This document shows, piece after piece, positions 8,931 to 17,237 of a stretch of DNA of 64,000 nt; the stretch's first letter is position 1; every line of letters begins with the position of its first letter. Made by a program: the position numbers and the translations under genes. Below the pieces are notes generated by a model, which ran no database searches, had not been told where the DNA came from, and saw only the letters and a list, made by a program, of their open reading frames with translations. The stretch comes from Flammeovirga kamogawensis (GTDB lineage Bacteria; Bacteroidota; Bacteroidia; Cytophagales; Flammeovirgaceae): NCBI RefSeq assembly GCF_018736065.1, contig NZ_CP076128.1:2108001-2172000 (forward strand), read 5' to 3'.

Positions 8931-9176
8931 TTAAGCTACTCCTTCTATTAATAAGCGAGCTTCTTCATTTCCTCTTGGAGATAAATAAGCAATTGTTTCT
9001 TTTGTTGTTCTCTGAACTTTCTCAACCAAGCCTTCCATTTCAAATTTTGAAACTAAAGCATTTAATTCTTGGCTATTAATGTTAATTCCTAAGTTTCTAG
9101 CAATTGCTTGCATAGACTCACCTGTGTTAAGGCACATTCCCATAAGGAATTTCGAAAATTTCACTTCGTTTGACAT
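8931..9176 (-). CDS. Small hypothetical protein, paralog of 8476-8718
   Basis: 81 residues, ATG at 9176. It aligns end to end with the 80-residue product downstream: SKFLMGMCLNTGES against SKLLMGICLHSGEC, ARNLGI against AKNLGL, and LSPRGNEEA against LTSKGVSTA. The layout resembles a short helix-turn-helix followed by a wing, but no named family is recognised. The two genes are separated by about 210 bp with a strong terminator, so they are probably transcribed separately. Divergent to bipA across a 281-bp spacer containing a perfect palindrome at 9297. Confidence 0.82.
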   Translation of the reverse strand: MSNEVKFSKFLMGMCLNTGESMQAIARNLGININSQELNALVSKFEMEGLVEKVQRTTKETIAYLSPRGNEEARLLIEGVA

Positions 9177-9296
9177 ATACTTGGATATAAGGTTATTAAT
9201 TATATAGTTAATGGTCAGATAATTAAATCATGGTTTAAAGTGAGATAATTATCGTTTGTTTTGTGTTATTAATTCAATAACATAAATATCTATCCT

Positions 9297-9310
9297 CGAA
9301 ACCGGTTTCG
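9297..9310. promoter_or_regulatory. Perfect 14-bp palindrome, LacI-type operator-like
   Basis: CGAAACCGGTTTCG is fully self-complementary with a central CCGG flanked by AAA/TTT, the general look of LacI-family operators. It lies in the divergent region between the 8931-9176 gene and bipA. No LacI-type regulator is in the window, so the assignment is a guess. Confidence 0.4.
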
Positions 9311-9429
9311 CAAAAAAAACGTGTTAATTATTTGTAAACATATAAGAGTATGAATTACAATTAATTACATTTTTCAACAATAGTTACTAATAAGAGGGGT
9401 ATAAAGTTATAATAGTATAATAGTTCTGT

Positions 9430-9437
9430 TATCTTTG
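9430..9437 (+). promoter_or_regulatory. -7 box of bipA promoter
   Basis: TATCTTTG matches the Bacteroidota -7 consensus TAnnTTTG. It lies 20 bp before the bipA ATG, implying a very short leader. The -33 TTG element is weak or absent. Confidence 0.55.
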
Positions 9438-9457
9438 CACGTTCATAAAAATTTATC

Positions 9458-11227
9458 ATGAGTAGTATCCGTAATATCGCTATCATCGCTCACGTCGATC
9501 ATGGCAAAACAACACTAGTAGATAAAATGCTACACGCGGCAGAATTGTTCCGCGACAATCAAGAAGCAGGAGAGTTGATTCTTGACAACAACGACCTTGA
9601 GCGTGAAAGAGGAATTACAATTCTTTCTAAGAACGTTTCTATTAACTACAAGGGAGTTAAAATCAACATCATCGATACTCCTGGTCACGCCGATTTCGGT
9701 GGTGAAGTTGAGCGTGTATTGAAAATGGCTGATAGTGTATTTCTTTTAGTAGATGCATTTGAAGGTCCTATGCCTCAAACACGTTTTGTTCTAGGTAAAG
9801 CATTATCGCTAGGTTTGAAGCCAATTGTGGTTATCAACAAAGTTGATAAGCCGAACTGTCGTCCTGACGAAGTACACGATCAAGTTTTTGATTTATTCTT
9901 CAACTTGGATGCTACTGAAGAGCAATTGGAATTCCCAACTTTCTACGGTTCATCTAAAATGGGTTGGATGAGTGACGACTGGAAAAACCAAACTGACTCT
10001 ATCGTTCCTTTATTGGATGGTATTGTTGATTTAGTTCCTGAAGCACCATCTCCAGAAGGTGATCCTCAATTACAGATTACTTCTTTAGATTTCTCAAGCT
10101 TCGTTGGTCGTATTGCGATCGGACGTTTAGTAAGAGGTACGCTACAAGAAGGTACTTTCGTTGGTCTTGCAAAAGCTGACGGTTCTGTAAAGAAAGTACG
10201 TATCAAAGAGCTTCAAACTTTTGAAGGTCTTGGACGTAAGAAAGTAAAAGAAGTTAAAGCTGGTGATTTGTGTGCAATTGTTGGTATCGACGATTTCGAA
10301 ATCGGTGATACAGTAACAACTGTTGAAAACCCAGATCCACTTCCTCGTATGGCTATCGAAGAGCCTACAATGAGTATGTTGTTTATGATTAACAACTCAC
10401 CATTCTTTGGTAAAGAAGGTAAGTTTGTTACTTCTAGACACTTACGTGACCGTTTATACAAAGAAACTGAAAAGAACTTAGCGCTACGTGTAGAAGCAAC
10501 TGATTCTGAAGACAGATTTATTGTATATGGTCGTGGTATTCTTCACTTGGCTGTATTGATTGAAACTATGCGTCGCGAAGGCTACGAATTACAAGTAGGT
10601 CAACCTCAAGTACTTTACAAAGAAATTGATGGAGTGAAAAACGAACCAATCGAATCATTGGTTATTGACGTTCCTGAAGCTGTTTCTGGTAAAGCAATTG
10701 AATTAGCTACGCAGAGAAAAGGTGAATTATTAATCATGGAGCCTAAAGGCGATATGCAACACCTTGAATTCCAAATTCCTTCTCGTGGTATTATTGGTTT
10801 AAGAAATAATATCTTAACTGCAACTGCAGGTGAAGCTATTATGACTCACCGTTTTAAAGAGTATGCTCCTTACAAAGGTGATATTGCTACTAAAAACAAT
10901 GGTGCAATCATTTCTGACCAAACAGGTACTCCAACTGCTTACTCTCTTGATAAACTTCAAGACAGAGGTACTTTCTTTGTTGATCCTAATGAGGAAATCT
11001 ACGAAGGTCAAGTTGTTGGTGAATTCAACCGTCCAATGGATTTAAGAGTAAATATTGTTAGAGGTAAGAAATTGACAAACATGCGTGCGTCAGGTTCTGA
11101 TGATAACTCTAAAATTGCTCCTAAACGTTTATTCTCTTTAGAAGAATGTATGGAATATATCCGTGAGGATGAATTAGTTGAGGTAACTCCTGAAAACATC
11201 CGTATGCGTAAAATCAAGTTGAAGTAA
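9458..11227 (+). CDS. bipA: Ribosome-associated translational GTPase BipA/TypA
   Basis: Elongation-factor-like GTPase that binds the ribosome and assists 50S assembly and stress adaptation in other bacteria. 589 residues, near the usual length of about 600. G1 AHVDHGKTT is at about 11-19, ERGITI near 50, DTPGH near 72 and NKVD near 128. An EF-G domain-III-like region follows, with the BipA-specific C-terminal domain ending in the ENIRMRK segment. ATG at 9458 follows a good -7 box at 9430. Codon use is noticeably richer in C and G third positions at the start than in neighbouring genes, as expected for a well-expressed gene. Terminator at 11249. Confidence 0.97.
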   Translation: MSSIRNIAIIAHVDHGKTTLVDKMLHAAELFRDNQEAGELILDNNDLERERGITILSKNVSINYKGVKINIIDTPGHADFGGEVERVLKMADSVFLLVDAFEGPMPQTRFVLGKALSLGLKPIVVINKVDKPNCRPDEVHDQVFDLFFNLDATEEQLEFPTFYGSSKMGWMSDDWKNQTDSIVPLLDGIVDLVPEAPSPEGDPQLQITSLDFSSFVGRIAIGRLVRGTLQEGTFVGLAKADGSVKKVRIKELQTFEGLGRKKVKEVKAGDLCAIVGIDDFEIGDTVTTVENPDPLPRMAIEEPTMSMLFMINNSPFFGKEGKFVTSRHLRDRLYKETEKNLALRVEATDSEDRFIVYGRGILHLAVLIETMRREGYELQVGQPQVLYKEIDGVKNEPIESLVIDVPEAVSGKAIELATQRKGELLIMEPKGDMQHLEFQIPSRGIIGLRNNILTATAGEAIMTHRFKEYAPYKGDIATKNNGAIISDQTGTPTAYSLDKLQDRGTFFVDPNEEIYEGQVVGEFNRPMDLRVNIVRGKKLTNMRASGSDDNSKIAPKRLFSLEECMEYIREDELVEVTPENIRMRKIKLK

Positions 11228-11248
11228 TTTCAACCTGATAAAAATATT

Positions 11249-11286
11249 AAACTACTTGGGTGAAAACTCAAGTAGTTTTTTTATAT
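11249..11286 (+). terminator. Intrinsic terminator after bipA
   Basis: AAACTACTTG and CAAGTAGTTT form a ten-pair stem with a ten-base loop, followed by a T-run. Confidence 0.85.
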
Positions 11287-11313
11287 CTAATTTTATTTAA
11301 ATACTAAAACCTA

Positions 11314-11859
11314 ATGGAAGAGATTATTATTAATTGGGCACAAAGTCATAGTTCAATTCAATTTGATGAATTTCTTAACTTCATTACTCATCAAACATTT
11401 AACATTTGCTTTATTATCTTAATCTGTTTTGCTGTAAGATTATATTTTCATCAAAACCCTCAAAATAAAATCAATTTTCTAAGGCTGATATTAGTTTTTG
11501 GTACTTCTGCTGTAATTGGATTATTAATAAAACATTCCTTTTTTAGATTAAGACCATGTTATGCATTAACATCAGTACTCCAAAAAACTGATGGAGCTAC
11601 TTCCTCTTTTCCTTCAGGACACACCACATTATCTTTTGCCATTTTCTTTTCTTGCGTATATGCAAAGGAGAAATTAGCAACTATACTACCTTTATTCCTA
11701 TTTGCAAGTCTTGTTGGCTATTCAAGGATTGCTTTAGGTGTCCATTATCCAACAGATATTCTTGCAGGTATTACACTTAGTTTTGTAGTTACAATTCTTA
11801 TTAATTCACTTCTACCCTCTTTATTAAAAAATAAACTAGTCTATAAACTCATCTATTGA
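11314..11859 (+). CDS. PAP2-family membrane phosphatase
   Basis: 181-residue polytopic membrane protein with the three phosphatase motifs of the PAP2 superfamily: KHSFFRLRP at 73-81, PSGH at 100-103, and SRIALGVHYPTD at 137-148 with catalytic His144. Such enzymes dephosphorylate lipid phosphates, for example undecaprenyl pyrophosphate or phosphatidylglycerol phosphate, with the active site facing the periplasm. Four or five membrane helices are visible. Substrate cannot be decided from sequence. ATG at 11314, 28 bp after the bipA terminator, so it probably has its own promoter or relies on read-through. Confidence 0.92.
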   Translation: MEEIIINWAQSHSSIQFDEFLNFITHQTFNICFIILICFAVRLYFHQNPQNKINFLRLILVFGTSAVIGLLIKHSFFRLRPCYALTSVLQKTDGATSSFPSGHTTLSFAIFFSCVYAKEKLATILPLFLFASLVGYSRIALGVHYPTDILAGITLSFVVTILINSLLPSLLKNKLVYKLIY

Positions 11860-11872
11860 TGAATAAATCGAA

Positions 11873-12007
11873 TTATTTCTTATACATTAAACTTTGATTT
11901 TTATCCAGATTACCATAATCAAACGAATTATTTGAGTTGGTAATTGTAGAGATTAAAAATAAAAAAGAGATTAATATAAAACCCATTGTAATCATTTGCT
12001 TTTTCAT
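11873..12007 (-). CDS. Small membrane or secreted peptide, 44 aa
   Basis: Open frame of 44 codons with an ATG at 12007. A Lys-containing start (MKKQM) is followed by a hydrophobic run of about 18 residues (ITMGFILISFLFLIST) and a polar Asn-rich tail. It could be a small inner-membrane peptide or a short secreted peptide with signal sequence. It lies 12 bp downstream of another short membrane ORF in the same orientation, suggesting a two-gene unit. Family not recognised; the case rests on start, hydrophobic profile and pairing. Confidence 0.5.
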   Translation of the reverse strand: MKKQMITMGFILISFLFLISTITNSNNSFDYGNLDKNQSLMYKK

Positions 12008-12019
12008 AATTCTATTTTA

Positions 12020-12169
12020 TTAAAAGTTAGATAATTCATCTTCAATCATTACTACTACACAAAAACCAAAAAATGTAAATAATGAAAGATCTATTAAGCT
12101 TTCTATAATTTTATGATCTGTATTTCTACTTAATACCTTATTTACGCTCTTTTTAAAAATTGTTTTCAT
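12020..12169 (-). CDS. Small membrane protein, 49 aa
   Basis: 49-codon frame with an ATG at 12169. The N-terminal half is basic and helical (MKTIFKKSVNKVLSRN). One hydrophobic stretch follows (LIDLSLFTFFGFCVVVMI) and the end is acidic. The layout is that of a single-pass protein with a cytoplasmic basic N-terminus. It is followed after 12 bp by the 44-codon ORF. Family not recognised. Confidence 0.5.
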   Translation of the reverse strand: MKTIFKKSVNKVLSRNTDHKIIESLIDLSLFTFFGFCVVVMIEDELSNF

Positions 12170-12230
12170 TTTATGCTCTCTTTGATTCAATAAGTAATAT
12201 CAAATTCAAAGAAATGTCACCACAGAACAA

Positions 12231-12265
12231 AAAAATAAGGTTACTATAAAATAACCTTATCATTT
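12231..12265 (-). terminator. Intrinsic terminator after 12278-12613 gene
   Basis: AAGGTTA and TAACCTT pair around an 8-nt loop, with an A/T tract on the minus-strand 3' side. It separates the 111-residue membrane protein from the two short ORFs. Confidence 0.75.
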
Positions 12266-12277
12266 AAAATATATAAA

Positions 12278-12613
12278 TCAGCGTATTTTTTTAATCAATT
12301 TGCTTTCTTTATAAAACTGATGAATAAATAGATAAATTAAAATTGATAACTGTAAACTTATCATTAATCCATTTTTCAAAATTAAATGAGGGTCAGCTAT
12401 TATTAATACTACAGAGTAAAAAATTACTACTCCGATAGACAATACAAGTGCTAAATTTTCTTTTTTTATCGATACAATAGCAAAAATAAAGTAAGAGATA
12501 CTTAGCATTGCAGCACTTATAATCTCTTTGTTTGTAGCTTTATTCTGGATTAATAATAAATTTACTATTCCCAACCCTATAAAAACCAACTTTGAAAGTT
12601 TCTTTTTTCTCAT
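12278..12613 (-). CDS. Hypothetical four-helix membrane protein, 111 aa
   Basis: Started at the ATG at 12613; a TTG two codons upstream is less likely. After a basic MRKKKLSK the protein has four hydrophobic segments, at about 9-22, 32-46, 53-70 and 83-100, and ends with a basic tail (KESKLIKKIR). It is probably an inner-membrane protein with both ends in the cytoplasm. No family recognised. It lies 16 bp downstream of the T9SS cargo gene on the same strand and may share its transcript. Confidence 0.75.
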   Translation of the reverse strand: MRKKKLSKLVFIGLGIVNLLLIQNKATNKEIISAAMLSISYFIFAIVSIKKENLALVLSIGVVIFYSVVLIIADPHLILKNGLMISLQLSILIYLFIHQFYKESKLIKKIR

Positions 12614-12629
12614 TTTCAATTTGAATTAT

Positions 12630-13754
12630 TTATCTAATTAATGCTTTTGTATTTGTTACATTATTACCATCATAAATTGATATAAAATATAATCCAGATG
12701 GGACTTCTTGCATCTCATGTAGAGCAATATTTGCATATTGATCACTTACTATTTCACTTAATTCTAATACAATTTGTCCTTGTTGATTTGCTACAACCAC
12801 ATCAACTTTATCACCTACTTTTAAGCCATTTACTCTAACCTCAACCTCTTGTCCTGTCATTAAATAATTAGGAAGAAGTTTTGCTTCTAGATGATCTTTT
12901 TTTTCTACTAAAACAGATAACTGCGATAATTCTTCTTCTAAACCTGCAACATCCATTTTTGATAACCTGTAATGATAAGTCTCATTCTTTAATTCACTAT
13001 CTACATAAGAATATTCTTGTTCATCAACTCCTAAAGATATTACTTGAGCAACATCTTCCCATTCTAATCCATTTATAGAACGTTCAATTATATATACAAC
13101 AGCCTCTTCTTCCTCTTTAACTCCCCATATTAACAAGGCCTGATTACCTTCTACAGTTGCTTCAAAATAAGACATACCGTATGGTTCTTGAACGCCTAAT
13201 TCTAACATTACTATAGTTAATATTTGCTCTTCTTTTATCTGACTACCCTCTAATGGCAATTGCTCAAAAGGTAAGGTAGACACTCCATTAATATTTACTG
13301 AATTTTCTCCTTTTAAATAAATAGAAGATGATTCTACCATAAATGCACTCCCCTTACCAATTATATCACCTGAAACAGCTAAAAAAGCATTCTGTTCTAA
13401 GTCAATTAATACATCACTACCATTTACAATTAAATTACCTTTTACTAATACTAAAGTATTTTCATCTATTAAAAAGATCACATTTTCGTCCAAAATTAGA
13501 TCACCTTCAATAACAACATAGCCTTCTCCTTCTTGAGTATTGCCTGTAAATTCCACATCAACAGTTTCAGTTCCATTTTGTTGGATTTTTACATCACCAA
13601 AACTCCTTTTTGCATTACCATAATATCCTTCTCCATTAATAATAGTAGAATGCATTATTAAACTATCAATAGCTTCTTCTGATTGTGCATTGGAGGAAAC
13701 AGCAATTAGTGAAAAGAAAATAGAAATGATAGAAATTATATAGATTTGTTTCAT
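12630..13754 (-). CDS. Secreted protein with T9SS C-terminal sorting domain
   Basis: 374 residues with signal peptide MKQIYIISIISIFFSLIAVSSNAQ. Residues from about 55 to 170 form short beta-rich repeats (filament or adhesin-like, with VIEGDLILDENV and LVKGNLIVNGSD). An FN3-like segment (ALLIWGVKEEEEAVVYIIER...YHYRLSKMD) follows at about 205-275. The last 80 residues end in VPSGLYFISIYDGNN...TKALIR, the usual form of a type A type IX sorting domain. It is therefore expected to cross the outer membrane via T9SS and be released or anchored on the surface. No catalytic domain is visible. Confidence 0.88.
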   Translation of the reverse strand: MKQIYIISIISIFFSLIAVSSNAQSEEAIDSLIMHSTIINGEGYYGNAKRSFGDVKIQQNGTETVDVEFTGNTQEGEGYVVIEGDLILDENVIFLIDENTLVLVKGNLIVNGSDVLIDLEQNAFLAVSGDIIGKGSAFMVESSSIYLKGENSVNINGVSTLPFEQLPLEGSQIKEEQILTIVMLELGVQEPYGMSYFEATVEGNQALLIWGVKEEEEAVVYIIERSINGLEWEDVAQVISLGVDEQEYSYVDSELKNETYHYRLSKMDVAGLEEELSQLSVLVEKKDHLEAKLLPNYLMTGQEVEVRVNGLKVGDKVDVVVANQQGQIVLELSEIVSDQYANIALHEMQEVPSGLYFISIYDGNNVTNTKALIR

Positions 13755-13944
13755 TTTAATAGGTATTGAATTTTAATAATACATTTTAGAAAAAGAGTGC
13801 ATCTAAATACTAGTACTTCCCCATAGTTTTAAACAACTTCTCTCTAGTTCAATTATTAATATCGTTTCACTACTTTTTGTCACTAAAAGCAACACATCTA
13901 TTAACTTTTATTGAGATAAATATGAATATTTATTTTTCGTAATG

Positions 13945-13952
13945 TATTTTTG
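13945..13952 (+). promoter_or_regulatory. -7 box upstream of M48 peptidase gene
   Basis: TATTTTTG fits TAnnTTTG and predicts transcription starting around 13959, before the ATG at 14003. The -33 element is not convincing. Confidence 0.4.
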
Positions 13953-14002
13953 TAATCACATAACAAGTGAACGACGATTATTTAAACCTGTTTATAATTC
14001 CT

Positions 14003-15631
14003 ATGCTTACAAAGCTTTTCTATACTATATTCCTATTTGTCCTTTTTCTTAGTTCTCAGAGTTATGGTCAATATTTAGAAGATGATAATTATAAGTATCA
14101 GAACACACTAAAAGTCTTAAGCCAAATTTGTAAAGTGAAAGGTGATAATCGAATATTACCTCTCCTAAAAATGTCAACCCAAAAAGATAATGTTGCAAAA
14201 TATTACCCTGGAGATAACCAGCATGTTATCTATTTAGATGAAACTGTTTATGACTTATGTAGTACTATTGGATCAGATTCATTGGATGCTCTAGCCTGTA
14301 TAATTGGACATGAATTAGGACATTATTATGAAGAACATTTGAAAAGTTTTGGTTTTAATGCGAAAGAAATAAAAGATGTTCCTTCTAAAAAGAAAGTAGA
14401 TATTGAGAAAAAAGCAGATAAATTTGGGCTTTTTTATGGTGCTGTTGCTGGTTATAATACACCTTTAAACTTTCCTATAATTCTTAGATTAATATATAAA
14501 GAGTACAATAGGACTGAAACTATAAAGGGATACCCTAGCCTTGAAGAAAGAGAGAGTATAATTAATGATGCCATTAAAGAAACCGACGAACTAATTAATG
14601 TTTATAGAACTGCACAGAATTTATACGCCATAAATCATTTTGAATCTGCATATAATTGCATGAATTACTTAATGAATTACTACCCTAGTAAATTAATACA
14701 TAACAACCTCGGAATATGCCAGTTAAGTCTCTATTTAGATAAAATTACTGATGCATCTATTTACCCATATATTTACCCATTTGAGTTTGATGTACGCATT
14801 AAAAGAATTGAAGAAGTCAATAAATTAACTTCTAGATCGCAAGATTTCACTATGATTGATGAAGCTATAACACATTTTAAACAAGCCATTCTTATTGACC
14901 CATACTATGAAGTTGCTTATATTAATCTTGCTTGCGCTTATTCAATAAGAGGTAATCAAGATGCTGCAAGTGGTACTATAAATGAATTAGAACAATTCCT
15001 TAATAACGAAGGAAAACAGCTTACAGAAAATGCTTATTTAATAAGAGGTATAAGTAAAGCCTTAAATGGAAATACGACTGTTGCTGCTGAAAACTTTGAA
15101 AATATTAGTGATAATTCTGATATTAATATTCTAAATAAAAGAATTCTTGAGGCAGAAATTAACCATGAATCTACTTACTTCGATGATTTTAAAAGATGGG
15201 TGAATTCCTATTTCGATGAAGAAATAGAAAGTAACCTTACTGAAATCTCTATCAATAAAGATCTTGAGGTAATAAAAAACCAGCTTCCTATAAATTTATC
15301 CTTAACAAATGAGTTTAAAGAAATTGATCTAGGAAACTGGTCAACGTTGTATTACTTAGAAAGTAAAGACTTTGTTCAAATTATATATCAAGGACATTCC
15401 GAAGAAGTCAAAATGATTATTGCTTTTGACAACTACAAAAATTCTACTGAAAAAGGAATTAAGGTTAACTCAACTTTCGCTGAAGTTACAGATGCAAATC
15501 ATTATGGTTACCCTTCATTTAGATGGAATAATTCGCCTCAAGCAATCATTACTTATCAGCACGGAAACATTGGGTTTATTCTTGAAAACGACCATGTAGT
15601 AAATTGGTTTACATGGTATGTTGGCAGGTAA
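14003..15631 (+). CDS. Exported M48-family metallopeptidase with TPR-like region
   Basis: The open frame starts at a GTG (13967), but the ATG at 14003 gives a clean signal peptide (MLTKLFYTIFLFVLFLSSQSYGQ), so I chose it: 542 residues. A gluzincin motif HELGH lies at about 103-107, and a third metal ligand is likely in the IEKKADKFG segment near 135, both typical of M48/BepA-type proteases. TPR-like helices follow (about 195-380), including a classical FKQAILIDPYYEVAYINLACAY unit. BepA-like enzymes control outer-membrane protein and LPS assembly in the periplasm; this role is inferred. The C-terminal 120 residues are unassigned. The stop codon abuts the stop of the convergent anti-sigma gene. 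Confidence 0.88.
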   Translation: MLTKLFYTIFLFVLFLSSQSYGQYLEDDNYKYQNTLKVLSQICKVKGDNRILPLLKMSTQKDNVAKYYPGDNQHVIYLDETVYDLCSTIGSDSLDALACIIGHELGHYYEEHLKSFGFNAKEIKDVPSKKKVDIEKKADKFGLFYGAVAGYNTPLNFPIILRLIYKEYNRTETIKGYPSLEERESIINDAIKETDELINVYRTAQNLYAINHFESAYNCMNYLMNYYPSKLIHNNLGICQLSLYLDKITDASIYPYIYPFEFDVRIKRIEEVNKLTSRSQDFTMIDEAITHFKQAILIDPYYEVAYINLACAYSIRGNQDAASGTINELEQFLNNEGKQLTENAYLIRGISKALNGNTTVAAENFENISDNSDINILNKRILEAEINHESTYFDDFKRWVNSYFDEEIESNLTEISINKDLEVIKNQLPINLSLTNEFKEIDLGNWSTLYYLESKDFVQIIYQGHSEEVKMIIAFDNYKNSTEKGIKVNSTFAEVTDANHYGYPSFRWNNSPQAIITYQHGNIGFILENDHVVNWFTWYVGR

Positions 15632-16501
15632 TTACTTCAATGGTTGAGGTGTTTCAGTATAATCGATAAGATAATCTCTATCATTAAAATAAAGTAAAAA
15701 AGAGGGTGTCGACACGGGGTCAAACGAAAGTTTAGCTTTAGGAAAATCCTTACTATCCTTACCCACAAAAAGCTGTAATTTTTTACCTTGTAAATTATAA
15801 TATCCTTTTTTAGACTCATCCTGAACAATCTCAATTGTAATATTGGGATCATTATCTCCTGCAAAACCTAAACTTTCAGTATCGCTTTTCACTTCGATAG
15901 AATAACTATTTATTACTACAGGAGAAGATGTTGAAACATCATTTTTAAAGAACACTACGGTTGCTAAAATAAAAATACAAACAGAAGCAGCTACAGCAAT
16001 TATTTTCGGATTAAATACTCTAAAACTTACTTCTTTTACCTCTTCTTTTTCTTGAGGCTTTTCTACTTTAAAAGTAGTTTGAACAGGAACAGCTTCTTTA
16101 GTAGACCCTTCGTGTTTATTTTCAAATTGAGTTAATTGTTCTTTTAATGCCTCTCTTCGAACTTTAGCTACAATTTGTTCTTGTGCTTTTACTTCAAATT
16201 TGAAATCTTCATCTTCTTTCAGCTTATTTTCTACGTAAGCAGACAATTCCGGTGTTAAATCATTCGATAGATAAGCATCTATTAAATTTGTCTTGTTTGG
16301 ATAATTGGACTCTTCAAAAGCCTTAAGCTTTTTTACAAATTCATTTCTCTTTACAATTTCAATAAGATGTATTTGAGCAAGAACTTCTTTCTCAAACGTC
16401 TCATCATCCTTTCGACGATTGTCAAAAGCTTCTTTCTCTTCTACAGATAAAGTACCTTCCAAATAGGCATCTATATAAGTAGTCAACTCGTTGTTTTCCA
16501 T
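15632..16501 (-). CDS. Putative anti-sigma factor, single-pass membrane protein
   Basis: 289 residues. Two similar N-terminal modules (YIDAYLEGTLSVEEKEAF at about 9-26 and LIDAYLSNDLTPELSAYV near 74-91) resemble zinc-less anti-sigma domains that sequester sigma factors. A single membrane helix (IIAVAASVCIFILATVVFF) is at about 165-183, and a 100-residue C-terminal part would be periplasmic. The gene lies 1 bp downstream of an ECF sigma gene, which is the standard partner arrangement. The duplicated N-terminal module is unusual. The sensed signal is unknown. Confidence 0.82.
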   Translation of the reverse strand: MENNELTTYIDAYLEGTLSVEEKEAFDNRRKDDETFEKEVLAQIHLIEIVKRNEFVKKLKAFEESNYPNKTNLIDAYLSNDLTPELSAYVENKLKEDEDFKFEVKAQEQIVAKVRREALKEQLTQFENKHEGSTKEAVPVQTTFKVEKPQEKEEVKEVSFRVFNPKIIAVAASVCIFILATVVFFKNDVSTSSPVVINSYSIEVKSDTESLGFAGDNDPNITIEIVQDESKKGYYNLQGKKLQLFVGKDSKDFPKAKLSFDPVSTPSFLLYFNDRDYLIDYTETPQPLK

Positions 16502-16502
16502 A

Positions 16503-17078
16503 TTATAACCCTTTAGATTTGAGCACTACTACAGCTTCTTTTCTTGCCTTCTCCATACATTTATTTAATTGAGAAGTAGCAGATCTTGCATTCATAAAAC
16601 CTAATTGTTCTGCAATTTCATTCATAGACAATTTGATTTTAGAATATTTTGAGTTGATTAATTCTTGACATTTTTCACCAAGATTTCCCAAAATTGATGT
16701 CAAATCATCATACAATTCGTATTGTTCCTCATCAAAGCTTACACTATCATCAATTAGTGTGTTATCGTGCTCTAACGTATCATTCTTACCTTTTGTATTT
16801 CTAATCTGAACTCTCCACTGATTATAGGCAAGGGTATATAAATAATTTCTTAAGTTGGAATCCTCTCTCACTTTCCCTCTTAGAATATTGTTATGTAAAT
16901 CAATAATTACATTCTGAAAAATCTCTTTCCCAGCTTCTTCATCACCTCCATTCTTTTTGATTAAATTGACAATCATTGCTTGAAAATTGACATATAAATA
17001 TGACCAAGCCGTTTCTTTATTATCTTTTAAATCATCTAATAATGATTGTAATGAAGTATTGTATTCTTGATGCACCAT
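16503..17078 (-). CDS. ECF-type RNA polymerase sigma factor
   Basis: 191 residues with sigma region 2 at about 20-95 (AWSYLYVNFQAMIVNLIKKNGG, NLRNYLYTLAYNQW) and region 4 helix-turn-helix at about 130-180 (SMNEIAEQLGFMNARSATSQLNKCMEKA). It directs RNA polymerase to a stress-type regulon, held inactive by the product of the next gene 1 bp downstream, which is co-transcribed. ATG at 17078. Region 1 and region 3 are absent, as in other ECF sigmas. No self-promoter motif could be identified with confidence. Confidence 0.92.
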   Translation of the reverse strand: MVHQEYNTSLQSLLDDLKDNKETAWSYLYVNFQAMIVNLIKKNGGDEEAGKEIFQNVIIDLHNNILRGKVREDSNLRNYLYTLAYNQWRVQIRNTKGKNDTLEHDNTLIDDSVSFDEEQYELYDDLTSILGNLGEKCQELINSKYSKIKLSMNEIAEQLGFMNARSATSQLNKCMEKARKEAVVVLKSKGL

Positions 17079-17178
17079 GTTAAACAGAAAAATGATTAAT
17101 AATATACTTCAATAATACAAAATATACTTAAAATACCCTACCTAAAACTGTATAGTATCTATTAATATCATGAAACAA

Positions 17179-17216
17179 AAAATGTCACCTTCCTTTTAAA
17201 AGAAAGATGACATTTA
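17179..17216 (-). terminator. Intrinsic terminator after the 501-aa protein gene
   Basis: AATGTCA and TGACATT with extra inner pairing CTT/AAG form a hairpin downstream of the minus-strand gene at 17238. It insulates that gene from the sigma factor gene. Confidence 0.75.
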
Positions 17217-17237
17217 CTTATTTATTTACATCTAGAT

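Noticed and set aside
13967-14002. GTG start for the M48 peptidase
   Set aside because: The ATG at 14003 begins a normal signal peptide, and the extension would put a polar stretch before it.
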